Made by a program: the position numbers and the translations under genes. The notes under the pieces are model-generated. The model saw nothing but the letters and a program-made list of their open reading frames with translations. It did not search any database and was not told the DNA's origin. From the NCBI RefSeq assembly GCF_014836335.1, contig NZ_JACSRA010000001.1:141868-205867 (forward strand): a DNA stretch of 64,000 bases. The letters run 5' to 3'. The DNA comes from Clostridium cibarium (GTDB lineage Bacteria; Bacillota; Clostridia; Clostridiales; Clostridiaceae). Below are positions 33,740 to 42,450 of this stretch, in pieces (the stretch's first letter is position 1; every line of letters starts with the position of its first letter).

Positions 33740-34945
33740 TTAAAGTAAAAAAATATCTATCTTGTCACCCTTACTCAATTTCTTAGTCCCTTTAGGTACA
33801 TCTATCAAACAGTTACATTCTATCATCGATGAAAGCACTCCTGAAGAATGTTTATTTCCTTTAAATTTAACTTTACCACTATTAAAATAAGCACGTATAA
33901 ACCTTCTTCTCATGCTTGGCTTATTAAATTCATCTTCCATAATTCCTTCAACTTTTTTAGGACTTAAATTTTTATCCCCAGTTAACTTAGCTAAAACCGG
34001 TCTTGCCAAAAGTTCAAAAGTTGTAAGTGCCGCAAAAGGATTTCCAGATAGAGATAATATAGGCTTATCTTTATATAAAGAATACATCGCTGGAGTTCCT
34101 GGCTTTAAATTAACCTTCCAAAAAACTCTTTTTGCTCCTATACGAGGTAATGCATCATGTAATATATCTTTTTCCCCAACAGAAACACCACCTGTTGTGA
34201 TCACTAGATCTACTTTATCTATAATCTCATCTATTCTTTTTCCAACCTTTTCTCCATCATCCTCAATAATTTCTGAAATAACTGTTCTCAATCCAAACTC
34301 TCTCAACCTTGAATTAATTAAATTAAGATTGCTATCATAAATTTTTCCTTCCATTAATGGATATCCCGAGATTCCAACTTCATCACCAGTAACAAGCAAA
34401 GCAATCTTTAGCTTAGATTTTACTTTAACATTTGAAATTCCCATACTGGAGAGAATTCCAATATGCACGTAAGTGAGCAATTCCCCACTCTTTATCAATA
34501 ATTCCCCTTTTTCTATATCTTCACCAGCAAAACAATAATTATCATATTCTGAAAGTTCTTCATAAATTTCAACATCATTTTCACCATAGTTAGTATTTTC
34601 CTGTCTTACTACACAATTTGCGCCTTTTGGAATTTTTGCACCTGTCATAATTCTAATCGCTTGACCTCTCTCAAGTACTTTTTCACTATATCCTCCAGCA
34701 AATATACAATCTACAACTTTTAACTTTTTTACATTTTCTTTGCTTGCACCTTTAGTATCTTTTGCTATAAGCGCATATCCATCAAGAGGCGAACGATCAA
34801 ATGGTGGGTTATTTATAGGTGCATAAATATCTTCACATGCTACTCTCCCACTAGCATCTATTAATTCAATTTCTTCTGCTTCTCCATTTTCTTTTATGCT
34901 TTTATTCATCAACTTAATAGCTTCTTCTAATTCAATATTAAGCAA
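33740..34945 (-). CDS. moeA: Molybdopterin molybdenumtransferase MoeA
   Basis: Inserts molybdenum into adenylylated molybdopterin. The 401 residues contain the N-terminal SLEEAI-like start, PPFDRSPLDGYALIA (MoeA signature), GQAIRIMTGAKIPKGANCVV, LLVTGDEVGISGYPL, TTGGVSVGEKDILHDAL and the C-terminal PTLSLSGNPFAALTTFELL-type block. All four structural domains appear complete. It lies 3 bases after the cysteine-tailed MPT-binding gene. Confidence 0.95.
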   Translation of the reverse strand: MLNIELEEAIKLMNKSIKENGEAEEIELIDASGRVACEDIYAPINNPPFDRSPLDGYALIAKDTKGASKENVKKLKVVDCIFAGGYSEKVLERGQAIRIMTGAKIPKGANCVVRQENTNYGENDVEIYEELSEYDNYCFAGEDIEKGELLIKSGELLTYVHIGILSSMGISNVKVKSKLKIALLVTGDEVGISGYPLMEGKIYDSNLNLINSRLREFGLRTVISEIIEDDGEKVGKRIDEIIDKVDLVITTGGVSVGEKDILHDALPRIGAKRVFWKVNLKPGTPAMYSLYKDKPILSLSGNPFAALTTFELLARPVLAKLTGDKNLSPKKVEGIMEDEFNKPSMRRRFIRAYFNSGKVKFKGNKHSSGVLSSMIECNCLIDVPKGTKKLSKGDKIDIFLL

Positions 34946-34948
34946 AAC

Positions 34949-35974
34949 TTATACTCCCTTTCCAAATCCGCATCTAGGATATGTACATTTTGTACAACGA
35001 AGGCATAATCCTCCATGTCCCATTTTTGAAATATCACTCTTTGTAACCGAAATTCCAGCAGCTATCCTTGGTAATACCAAGTCGAATATAGTTGCGTTTG
35101 AGTACATCACACAACCTGGCAATCCCATAATAGGTGTCCCATCTTCAAAATATCCAAGTAAGAACATAGCTCCTGGTAGTACTGGTGCTCCATAACAAAT
35201 AATCTTTGCTCCACTTTTTCTAATTGAACTTGGTGTTAAATCATCAGGGTCTACACTCATGCCTCCTGTACAAACAATAAGATCTGCACCATTTTTCTTT
35301 AATTCACTAATAGCATTTATTATCATTTCAGTTTCATCATTTACTATTTTATGATCACAAACACTAATCTCATATTGATTAAGTTTATTTATAACAACTG
35401 GGGTAAATGTATCCTTAATTCTTCCATGATAAACCTCACTTCCTGTTGTGACTATTCCAGCTTTCATCTTCTTATATGGTAATAACTCCATAATTGGCAT
35501 ATCTCCCGCAATCTTTTGTGCTTTTTCTAACTTCTCTTTTTCTATAATAAGAGGTATAACCCTTGTGCCTGCTAATATTTCTCCCTTTTTAACTGGATAA
35601 TTAGTGTGCCTTGTAGCAATCATAATTTCATCTAATTCGTTAATCATATCTAACTTTTTCACATCAACTCTAAATAAACCATCTATATCAGCAATTACTT
35701 CAATCTTTCCTTCCTTAACTTCTGAAGGTTTAACATTTTCATTGTTGCAAATTTCATATAATATTTCTGCTGCTTCATTTTCATGGAGCATCCCCTCTTT
35801 TTTTTCCCAAACATACAGATGTTCTTTCCCTATTGATAATAATACAGGGATATCCTCTTTCTTAACTACGTGCCCTTTTTTAAAAGCAACATCCTTTACT
35901 ACATCTTTAATAATCCTCGTAATATCATGACATATTACATGCCCTATTGCATCAACTGTAGCAATTTTCTTCAT
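34949..35974 (-). CDS. Molybdopterin-binding protein with C-terminal Cys cluster (MoeA-like)
   Basis: A 341-residue protein whose second half is a MoCF_biosynth domain: GIVTTGSEVYHGRIKDTF, LIVCTGGMSVDPDD and LPGAMFLLGYF. The N-terminal half (VDAIGHVICHDITRIIKDV) resembles the MoeA linker region, but MoeA domain IV is lacking. The C-terminus carries a compact cluster LCLRCTKCTYPRCGFGKG with four Cys, possibly a metal or Fe-S site. It heads the Moco operon, first gene after the putative Moco riboswitch; its AGGAGG is clear. The exact step is not assigned. Confidence 0.85.
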   Translation of the reverse strand: MKKIATVDAIGHVICHDITRIIKDVVKDVAFKKGHVVKKEDIPVLLSIGKEHLYVWEKKEGMLHENEAAEILYEICNNENVKPSEVKEGKIEVIADIDGLFRVDVKKLDMINELDEIMIATRHTNYPVKKGEILAGTRVIPLIIEKEKLEKAQKIAGDMPIMELLPYKKMKAGIVTTGSEVYHGRIKDTFTPVVINKLNQYEISVCDHKIVNDETEMIINAISELKKNGADLIVCTGGMSVDPDDLTPSSIRKSGAKIICYGAPVLPGAMFLLGYFEDGTPIMGLPGCVMYSNATIFDLVLPRIAAGISVTKSDISKMGHGGLCLRCTKCTYPRCGFGKGV

Positions 35975-36166
35975 AATTCTGCCTCCTAATAAGCTTCAAT
36001 TTATCTTTAAGTTTCTGTTAGTGTAAAAATTTAAAAATTATAATCTATAAAAAACCATATCATCCTACCTAAATAACAAGGCATGAACAATATAGCTGTA
36101 TATTCAAAAGTAATATGCAATTAATATTATTCATTATTTAAAAATTAAATAATACTCCTTTTCAAA

Positions 36167-36267
36167 CATGGAAGGCTAAACAGTTTCCCATATAACCCTG
36201 AAAGTGATTATTTTCACTTTGGCGCAATATCATAGATATTATTCCTTAGATATTTTTGCACGGAGAC
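36167..36267 (-). promoter_or_regulatory. Putative Moco (molybdenum cofactor) riboswitch
   Basis: Minus-strand RNA from 36267 to 36167 reads in order GTCTCCGTGC, a short hairpin (AATATC/GATATT), GCGCC, a perfect 7-bp hairpin (AAAGTGA/TCACTTT, 36201-36220), CAGGG, GGGAAAC and GCCTTCC. This order resembles the MOCO RNA motif (Rfam RF01055) as remembered. It lies about 190 bases before the first gene of the Moco operon and 15 bases after mobA, the expected context. No obvious terminator follows it, so control could be at transcription or translation. The identification is from memory of the consensus, not a covariance search. Confidence 0.7.
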
Positions 36268-36282
36268 TATTTAATTGTTGTT

Positions 36283-36855
36283 TTAATCTTCAAGTTTATT
36301 ATATTGTTCCAAATTATTTATATTTTCTAAAATACATTTATCAAACTTAGTCTCAGATAAAGGTATAATTTTAGTTTTAACTCTGCTTATTAAATTTAAA
36401 AGTTTATAATCTTTTTCTTCTATCATATTTTCAATGTTATAAATCATATCTTTAGAATAAATTGCTCCTAAAGGATAGATTCTTCCTTTTTCATCTTGAA
36501 CTACTACACACTGAATACCTTCCGTAATTGAATTACAAATAAATTCTATAAAATCTTTTGTAATTTTAGGCATATCACAAGCAGTTACAAAAATATATCT
36601 TTCGTCAATTGTTTTTAATGCTGAATATATCCCCCCTATTGGTCCAATATCTTTATAAATATCTTCTAATAAGGTGTAATTCAAATCTTTGTACTTTTCT
36701 TTATCATCTACTGATATATAAATTGTGTCAAAGACCTTTAACTCATCAGTTATTTTTTCAATAAAGCTCTTATTCTTAAATTTAAGAAATGCTTTATTGT
36801 TCCCATTCATTCTTCTACTTTTTCCCCCAACAAGAACCAAAGCAGCAATTTTCAT
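36283..36855 (-). CDS. mobA: Molybdenum cofactor guanylyltransferase MobA
   Basis: Attaches GMP from GTP to Mo-molybdopterin, giving MGD. The 190 residues begin with the nucleotide-binding LVLVGGKSRRMNGNNKAFL, then DIYKDIGPIGGIYSAL and FVTACDMPKITKDFI (metal-binding Asp). These are the MobA blocks. It follows the channel gene by 21 bases and is the last gene of the narA unit; the Moco operon with its own leader starts just beyond. Confidence 0.93.
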   Translation of the reverse strand: MKIAALVLVGGKSRRMNGNNKAFLKFKNKSFIEKITDELKVFDTIYISVDDKEKYKDLNYTLLEDIYKDIGPIGGIYSALKTIDERYIFVTACDMPKITKDFIEFICNSITEGIQCVVVQDEKGRIYPLGAIYSKDMIYNIENMIEEKDYKLLNLISRVKTKIIPLSETKFDKCILENINNLEQYNKLED

Positions 36856-36876
36856 AAAACCATCCTTTTTATTCTA

Positions 36877-37827
36877 TTATGCCTCCTTACAACCACTAAA
36901 AAGCATTTTCAAAAAATTATAAAGTACAAATGCAATAAATGTTGTAGTTATATAAAGTTGAATACCAGACATCTCTTTAACCATATCACCAATCATTGTT
37001 TGACCTTGAGTAGTTAAAAAGGCTGCCATCTTAGTTGAAGCTACTGTTCCTATTGCCATTGAGAATGTAATACCTGCAAACCCTGGATAAAATGCATAAG
37101 AAAAGAATTTTGGTATTTTTATAAATACAAATATTACTGCTGAAATTACACAGGCATATAGCAAATATACTATTATTGGATTAGGTTCTTTAAAATAATT
37201 CAAATATCCAATTACGCATAAACTTGATGGTGCAACTAAAATTGCTTGGGTATGATAAAACATATCTTTAATAGTTGTAGTTATTAACCTGTATATCATA
37301 AATGGAATTATCAGTACAAAAATAGTAATTCCATAATATACAATCATCTTTCCTATTATCGGCTCGTTCATAGGTACTCCAATAGATGTAGACACCATTA
37401 TTCCATTATAAGTGACAAACCAACTAGGAACGAAAGTATCTTTATTTATACCTTTAATAACATTTTTATATGTAAACACTAAAATATGTATAGCATGAAT
37501 ACCAATTCCGCTAAACCACATAATCTTTCCTATAGCTTGATTATAATCAAAATAGTAACTTCCTAAAATCATTAAAATCATACTAAAAGCAGCATACAAA
37601 CTAGCTGGTACAGTATTAGAATATTCTTTTTTGCATGTATCAAAATAAAATATAATTTTTATTATGTACGTTATTAAAACAATTGTTGCTGCCCACATTG
37701 AAATATGCCTTATCCAAGTATATCCTAAATTAGAATATACATTTGATATTGATGCAGTACCTAATATTGTTGGAAGAATTGGAACCGGTAAATTTTCCAG
37801 TCTTTGAAAAAGCGATCTTTTTTCCAT
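36877..37827 (-). CDS. TehA/SLAC1 (TDT) family membrane channel in the nitrate reductase operon
   Basis: A 316-residue polytopic protein with about ten hydrophobic segments. The N-terminus LENLPVPILPTILGTASISNVY, the GIGIHAIHILVFTY helix, PSWFVTYNGIMVSTSIGVP and FYPGFAGITFSMAIGTVAS match the TDT/TehA/SLAC1 family layout of pore helices. Plant SLAC1 members conduct nitrate and chloride and bacterial TehA is an anion channel, so nitrate or nitrite passage is a reasonable inference here. It sits between narB and mobA in a single minus-strand unit. Substrate is not provable from sequence. Confidence 0.8.
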   Translation of the reverse strand: MEKRSLFQRLENLPVPILPTILGTASISNVYSNLGYTWIRHISMWAATIVLITYIIKIIFYFDTCKKEYSNTVPASLYAAFSMILMILGSYYFDYNQAIGKIMWFSGIGIHAIHILVFTYKNVIKGINKDTFVPSWFVTYNGIMVSTSIGVPMNEPIIGKMIVYYGITIFVLIIPFMIYRLITTTIKDMFYHTQAILVAPSSLCVIGYLNYFKEPNPIIVYLLYACVISAVIFVFIKIPKFFSYAFYPGFAGITFSMAIGTVASTKMAAFLTTQGQTMIGDMVKEMSGIQLYITTTFIAFVLYNFLKMLFSGCKEA

Positions 37828-37863
37828 ATAATATCTCCTTGTCTTCTAATCCTATATTTATGC

Positions 37864-38274
37864 TTATATAAAGTTTATTGCTCCCATGGGGCATTTCTCT
37901 ACACACATAGGATTTGGTTCATTATTTTCTGTTCTATGAGTACACATGTTGCATTTCATAATTTCTTTGTGTTCAATCGAATCACTTTTCAGCGCGTCAA
38001 AAGGACAGGCCTCTATGCATTTATTACAGCTTATACAAAGTTCCTTGTTGTATTCAACCAATCCATTTTCCTCGTTTTTTGACATAGCTCCATTACTGCA
38101 CGCTTCAACGCATTTTGGCTTATCACACTGGTGACAGAAAATAAGCTTAATATTGTTTTTACTATCTCTAACTATACGGTTTCTTGAATCACAACTCTCA
38201 TGACTAACCATACAAGCTGAGACACAAGTTAAACATCCTACACATTTACTTCTATCCGCTTTTATTCTTTTCAT
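37864..38274 (-). CDS. narB: Four-cluster ferredoxin-like subunit NarB
   Basis: A 136-residue electron-transfer protein carrying four [4Fe-4S] motifs: CVGCLTCVSAC (residues 12-22), CHQCDKPKCVEAC, CISCNKCIEACP and CNMCTHRT with a late MCVEKCP. It resembles the DmsB/HycB iron-sulfur subunits and the small NarB protein described with the C. perfringens nitrate reductase, which has the same size. It should pass electrons to NarA. It overlaps narA by 4 bases (coupled) and precedes the channel by 36 bases. Confidence 0.93.
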   Translation of the reverse strand: MKRIKADRSKCVGCLTCVSACMVSHESCDSRNRIVRDSKNNIKLIFCHQCDKPKCVEACSNGAMSKNEENGLVEYNKELCISCNKCIEACPFDALKSDSIEHKEIMKCNMCTHRTENNEPNPMCVEKCPMGAINFI

Positions 38275-40364
38275 AACTTATCTCCTCCAACTTGAATTTT
38301 ACAAATATTAATTGGAGTTGTCTTATATGAAGGTTCTTTAGAATAAGAATCATATAAAGATGGGGTTAAATTATTGCACTCCAAGTAATGGATAGGTGCA
38401 TAAAGTTCATCATACTTAACATCGTCTGTAACCTTTACCTTAAAATCAGAAAAATTTCCATTAATAGAATAAACTCTAATATTTTCATTTTCTTTAACAT
38501 CAATTTCTTCTGCAAGTTTAGTATTTATATAAATATATGCATCCTTAATATTAACATCTTCAACAACAGCTATTTCTCTTGTACGAGTTTGTGTGTGCCA
38601 TTGTCCAATACTTCCCCTGCCCGTATTTAATATATAAGGAAATTCCTTTGTAGTTGGCAATGGATTTTCTTGTACTTCTTCGAACATAAACTTAGCTTTT
38701 TTTGAAGGAGTGTAGTATTTATTGTCCTCATATAATCTTCTCTGATCTTCTTTGAGAATATCCCCTTCTCTAAAAGGCCACTGAATTCCATTTGAATTTT
38801 CCAACCCCTCATAGGTAACACCTGTCATATCACAAGGCATATTTCTAGAACATTCTTTCATTAAATTAAATGCATCTCTTGGAGTTCTCCAATTATCAAG
38901 AATTTCTCCCATTCCTAGTGCTTGTCCAATGCCATAAATAACTTCATAGTCACTTCTCTCATCTAAAGATTTTTCAATTGCTGGGCGCAAAGCAGATATA
39001 CGTCTTTCTGTATTTATTAAAGTTCCTTCTTTCTTAGTTCCTGGAACTACAGGAAGATACATATCACAATCTTTAGAACTATCAGTGTTACCATAGATAT
39101 CTTGAACGACAAAAAATTCTAATTTATCCATAGCTTCTTTAAATTTTTTATTATTTGTCCATGAATGGCGTGGATTTGTACAGATAACCCATAAACCTTT
39201 TATCTCTCCTGCTATAATCTTCTCAACAATCGCGTTATAGGTTAATGTAGGCTTGGTTGCAAGTAAAGATTCATTAACTCCAAGAACCTCAGCAATTCTT
39301 TCACGTCTAGCTATATTATCAAAATCTCCTCCACCATAAAGGGATGCTGTATTACTATATGCTCTTGAACCCATTGCATTGCATTGTCCTGTAAGAGAAT
39401 TAGCCCCTGTCCCTGGTTTCCCAATATTTCCTGTCATTAAGGCTAAATTAATTATAGCTTGTGCAGTTCTAACAGCTTCATAACCTTGATTAACCCCCAT
39501 TGTCCACCAAAAAGAAACTCTTTTTCCATTATGAATTAATTCTACAAGTTCTAGAATTGATTCTTCACTAATTCCAGTTTCTTTACTTGCTCTTTCTATA
39601 GTATATTGTTTAACAAATTCCTTAAACTCATCAAATCTTTCTGTATAATTACTTATATATTCATTATCTATATACCCTTTACTTATAAGATTATTAGCTA
39701 TAGAATAAAGTAATATTAGATCTGTTTTTCCTTTTATGCCGTACCAATAATCAGCATTTTGGGCTGTCTCTGATTTTCTCGGATCGATAACTATTAATTT
39801 TTTATTTTTATTATTTTTAATTCTATCCCAAAACACAGGATGTGCTATAACAGGATTAGCACCAATTAATATTATGGTATCAGATAATTCCGCATCTTCT
39901 AATGTGTACGGAGGTGCATCGAATCCAAAACTTTGTTTATGAGCAACTACTGATGTAGCCATACATAACCTTGTGTTTCCATCAACATTGGTCTTTAAAT
40001 AGTTCCTCATTACATGTCCAAACAAAGCAAATTCCTCTAGAGTTAATTGACCAGTACTAATAGCTGCAACACTTTCTTCTCCATAATTTTCTTGTAACTC
40101 TAAAAATTTGTCTGCTACTACTTTGTATGCATCATTCCAAGAAATTCTTTTAAAGGAACCATCTTTTTGCTTAATTCTTGGCAATGTTGATTCTTTTTCT
40201 ATTGTTTGTTGTTTGTCTAGAGACAATCCTTTAATACATGCAAATCCATTATTAACTGGATAATTTTTTGTTGGTAACACTTTTATTATTCTGTCATCAT
40301 CAACATAAAAATCCAAGTTACAGGCTAATGCACAATAATTACAAGTTGATTGAACCTTTTTCAT
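38271..40364 (-). CDS. narA: Molybdopterin nitrate reductase NarA (NapA/NasA type)
   Basis: A 697-residue MGD-dependent catalytic subunit. The N-terminal [4Fe-4S] motif is CNYCALAC (Cys 8, 11, 15) plus GFACIKG. The Mo ligand region TRLCMATSVVAHKQSFG carries a cysteine, as in periplasmic/assimilatory nitrate reductases. Further blocks are WRIGVNP-like ANPVIAHPVFWDRI, WWTMGVNQGYEAVRTAQAI, TGNIGKPGTG and a C-terminal cofactor-binding domain. No signal peptide is present, so it is cytoplasmic. Size and the NarB partner match clostridial NarA. Formate dehydrogenase is less likely: Cys-type site but a nitrate-like motif, and no FDH partner genes. Confidence 0.88.
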   Translation of the reverse strand: MKKVQSTCNYCALACNLDFYVDDDRIIKVLPTKNYPVNNGFACIKGLSLDKQQTIEKESTLPRIKQKDGSFKRISWNDAYKVVADKFLELQENYGEESVAAISTGQLTLEEFALFGHVMRNYLKTNVDGNTRLCMATSVVAHKQSFGFDAPPYTLEDAELSDTIILIGANPVIAHPVFWDRIKNNKNKKLIVIDPRKSETAQNADYWYGIKGKTDLILLYSIANNLISKGYIDNEYISNYTERFDEFKEFVKQYTIERASKETGISEESILELVELIHNGKRVSFWWTMGVNQGYEAVRTAQAIINLALMTGNIGKPGTGANSLTGQCNAMGSRAYSNTASLYGGGDFDNIARRERIAEVLGVNESLLATKPTLTYNAIVEKIIAGEIKGLWVICTNPRHSWTNNKKFKEAMDKLEFFVVQDIYGNTDSSKDCDMYLPVVPGTKKEGTLINTERRISALRPAIEKSLDERSDYEVIYGIGQALGMGEILDNWRTPRDAFNLMKECSRNMPCDMTGVTYEGLENSNGIQWPFREGDILKEDQRRLYEDNKYYTPSKKAKFMFEEVQENPLPTTKEFPYILNTGRGSIGQWHTQTRTREIAVVEDVNIKDAYIYINTKLAEEIDVKENENIRVYSINGNFSDFKVKVTDDVKYDELYAPIHYLECNNLTPSLYDSYSKEPSYKTTPINICKIQVGGDKL

Positions 40365-40491
40365 AGTATCCCTCTTTCTTAAAAAAGTGTTTTATTATGA
40401 TTCTCTTTTTACCACCTCTTCTTCTTGACAAATTTTTCACTTGTAGGTTTATGTATTATATTTTCATTTTATATAATTTATATACAATAAT

Positions 40492-40534
40492 AGAATAATT
40501 AAAATGCAAACCAAACACCGTGATATTAATCACG
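40492..40534 (-). promoter_or_regulatory. narA promoter with CRP/FNR-type site
   Basis: CGTGATATTAATCACG (40519-40534) is a CGTGA-N6-TCACG palindrome. A minus-strand -10-like TATTCT lies at 40492-40497, giving a start near 40485 and the site centre at about -41.5. An alternative -10 TATTAT at 40487-40492 would put it near -46.5. The leader to the narA ATG at 40364 is about 120 bases. The same palindrome, spaced alike, stands before modA. Confidence 0.65.
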
Positions 40535-40617
40535 AAACCAAATACTACAATTGTCTAACAAATTATTTTTTATCAGAATACAGCTGAATGACAAAACTCT
40601 AACAAAGAAAACAAAAA

Positions 40618-40643
40618 AGATATTTTCACTAATGAAAATATCT
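40618..40643 (-). terminator. Terminator after recJ
   Basis: An 11-bp perfect stem AGATATTTTCA/TGAAAATATCT with a CTAA loop lies 12 bases beyond the recJ stop. Minus-strand RNA then reads UUUUUUGUUUUC. Confidence 0.85.
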
Positions 40644-40654
40644 CTTTTCCAATA

Positions 40655-42433
40655 TTATATTCTTATATTTTTTATATTTAGTTGAATATTTCTCTTTCCC
40701 ATATACTCATTTACATTTGGAAAATAAACTATATCCATTTTAAAGCTACAATATCCATCATCTTTAAGCTTTAAAAATTTATCTTCTCCAAACTTATCCG
40801 TGAACTCTTCCTTAAAGTAGTCATATTTATCAAAATTTACTCCTTCTATATAACTATTTCCTCCAGGCAAGAGAAACCTGAACTTCATAAAATTCTTTTC
40901 TTTTCCCATAAAAAACACTCTAGTTACTTGTAAATTTCTAACAGCAAACAGAGGGCTATTATTACCTTTTCCAAAAGGTTTTAACTTCTCTATATTATTT
41001 ATCAATTCTTCATCTATATTACTTAATGCAAGAGGAGAATCTATTCTAGTTACAGGCACTATATCTTCCTCACTTAAAGGACATTTTTCAATAAGAGCTT
41101 TTTTTAATAAAGGTATATTTTCTTCTTTTACTGAAAGTCCAGCAGCCATTGGATGTCCTCCAAATTTTTCTATATACTCCTTACACTTATTTAATTCTTC
41201 AAACATGTTATATCCTTCTATACTTCTAGCAGATCCTTTTGGCATATCTTTACCTTTGGTCATAACTATTGTAGGAAGATTAAATTTTTCTCTCACCCTA
41301 CCTGCTACTATCCCAGCTATACTTTCATGTATATTTTCATCATAAACTAATATAACTCTTTCTTCCGGATTAAAATTCTTGTCTATTTCTTCTATTACTC
41401 TTTCCACACTTTCTGATGTTAAGTCTTGCCTTATCTTATTTAACTCATAAAGTTTTTTTGCTAACTCTGCTGCTCTTTCCTCATTATTTGTAATTAGTAA
41501 TTCTACTGATAAATCTGCTGTTTCAAGTCTTCCAGTAGCATTGATTGTTGGTCCTAAAACAAATCCAAAATGATATTCAGTAATTTCTTTATTTTCAAGA
41601 GAAGTTTCCTTTATCAACGCTTTAAGTCCTTTATTTTCTGTATTGTTTATCTGTTTTAATCCTTCTTTAAGGATTATTCTATTTTCCCCAAGAATCTCTA
41701 CTACATCACAAACTGTAGCTATCGCAGCATATTGAAATAATTCCTTGAATTCATCTAAGTTTTTACCCATAGCTGAAAGTAAACATAGTGAAAATTTCAA
41801 CGCTATTCCTGCTCCACAAAGCTCTTTAAATTCATAGGGACAATCTTCTTGTTTTGGGTTTATTACCACATCAGCATCTGGTATTTTAAATACCCGCTCC
41901 TCCCCCTCTTCAATATATGGAATATCATGATGATCAGTTATTACCACTTTAAGCCCTATTTCCTTAGCTACCTTAACTTGCTCTATTGCCGAAATACCAT
42001 TATCACAAGTTAAAATTACTTCAGCACCTTCTTCTTTTAATATTCTAATCCTATCACTATTTATTCCATATCCTTCTTCTTCTCTGTTTGGAATATAATA
42101 CACAAAATTTGCTCCAAGACTTTCTAAAGTTTTATTCAATATAGTAGTACTACATACTCCATCACAATCATAATCTCCATATATTACAATTTTTTCTCCT
42201 GCTAGAATAGCTTCTTTTATTAAGTTTACTCCTTCTTCCATTCCTTTCATAGAATTTCCATCTAATAATTTTTTTAGATCGCCATAAAGGAAAAGGGATG
42301 CATCCTCCTTAGAATATATCCCTCTATTAGCAAGTAATCTTAATATTAATGGATGCAACTCTATCTCACTTTTTAGCATTTCAAATTCTTTTTTCTTATT
42401 AATAACCATCCATTTTTCTTTCAATTCACTCAT
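40655..42433 (-). CDS. recJ: Single-strand-specific 5'-3' exonuclease RecJ
   Basis: RecJ processes recombination and repair intermediates. The 592-residue protein has the DHH phosphoesterase motifs: IYGDYDCDGVCSTTIL (motif I), VITDHHDIPYI (DHH motif), CGAGIALKFSL, and the DHHA1 motif FGGHPMAAGLSV in the second half. An OB-type C-terminal domain follows (LQVTRVFFMGKEKNFMKF). The length is near the family norm. It lies 17 bases before the DJ-1 gene on the same strand and ends at a strong terminator. Confidence 0.95.
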   Translation of the reverse strand: MSELKEKWMVINKKKEFEMLKSEIELHPLILRLLANRGIYSKEDASLFLYGDLKKLLDGNSMKGMEEGVNLIKEAILAGEKIVIYGDYDCDGVCSTTILNKTLESLGANFVYYIPNREEEGYGINSDRIRILKEEGAEVILTCDNGISAIEQVKVAKEIGLKVVITDHHDIPYIEEGEERVFKIPDADVVINPKQEDCPYEFKELCGAGIALKFSLCLLSAMGKNLDEFKELFQYAAIATVCDVVEILGENRIILKEGLKQINNTENKGLKALIKETSLENKEITEYHFGFVLGPTINATGRLETADLSVELLITNNEERAAELAKKLYELNKIRQDLTSESVERVIEEIDKNFNPEERVILVYDENIHESIAGIVAGRVREKFNLPTIVMTKGKDMPKGSARSIEGYNMFEELNKCKEYIEKFGGHPMAAGLSVKEENIPLLKKALIEKCPLSEEDIVPVTRIDSPLALSNIDEELINNIEKLKPFGKGNNSPLFAVRNLQVTRVFFMGKEKNFMKFRFLLPGGNSYIEGVNFDKYDYFKEEFTDKFGEDKFLKLKDDGYCSFKMDIVYFPNVNEYMGKRNIQLNIKNIRI

Positions 42434-42450
42434 CCCCGCAACTTTATAAA

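Noticed and set aside
36201-36220. GTGA-N6-TCAC palindrome, resembling a third CRP/FNR-type site
   Set aside because: It is the variable hairpin of the putative Moco riboswitch. Its flanks (GCGCC and CAGGG) fit the RNA motif, it lacks the CGTGA/TCACG ends of the other two sites, and no -10 lies at the right distance.
38271-40364. Formate dehydrogenase assignment of the molybdopterin enzyme
   Set aside because: No selenocysteine codon context or FDH partner genes. The LCMATSVVA motif and the four-cluster NarB partner match a nitrate reductase.
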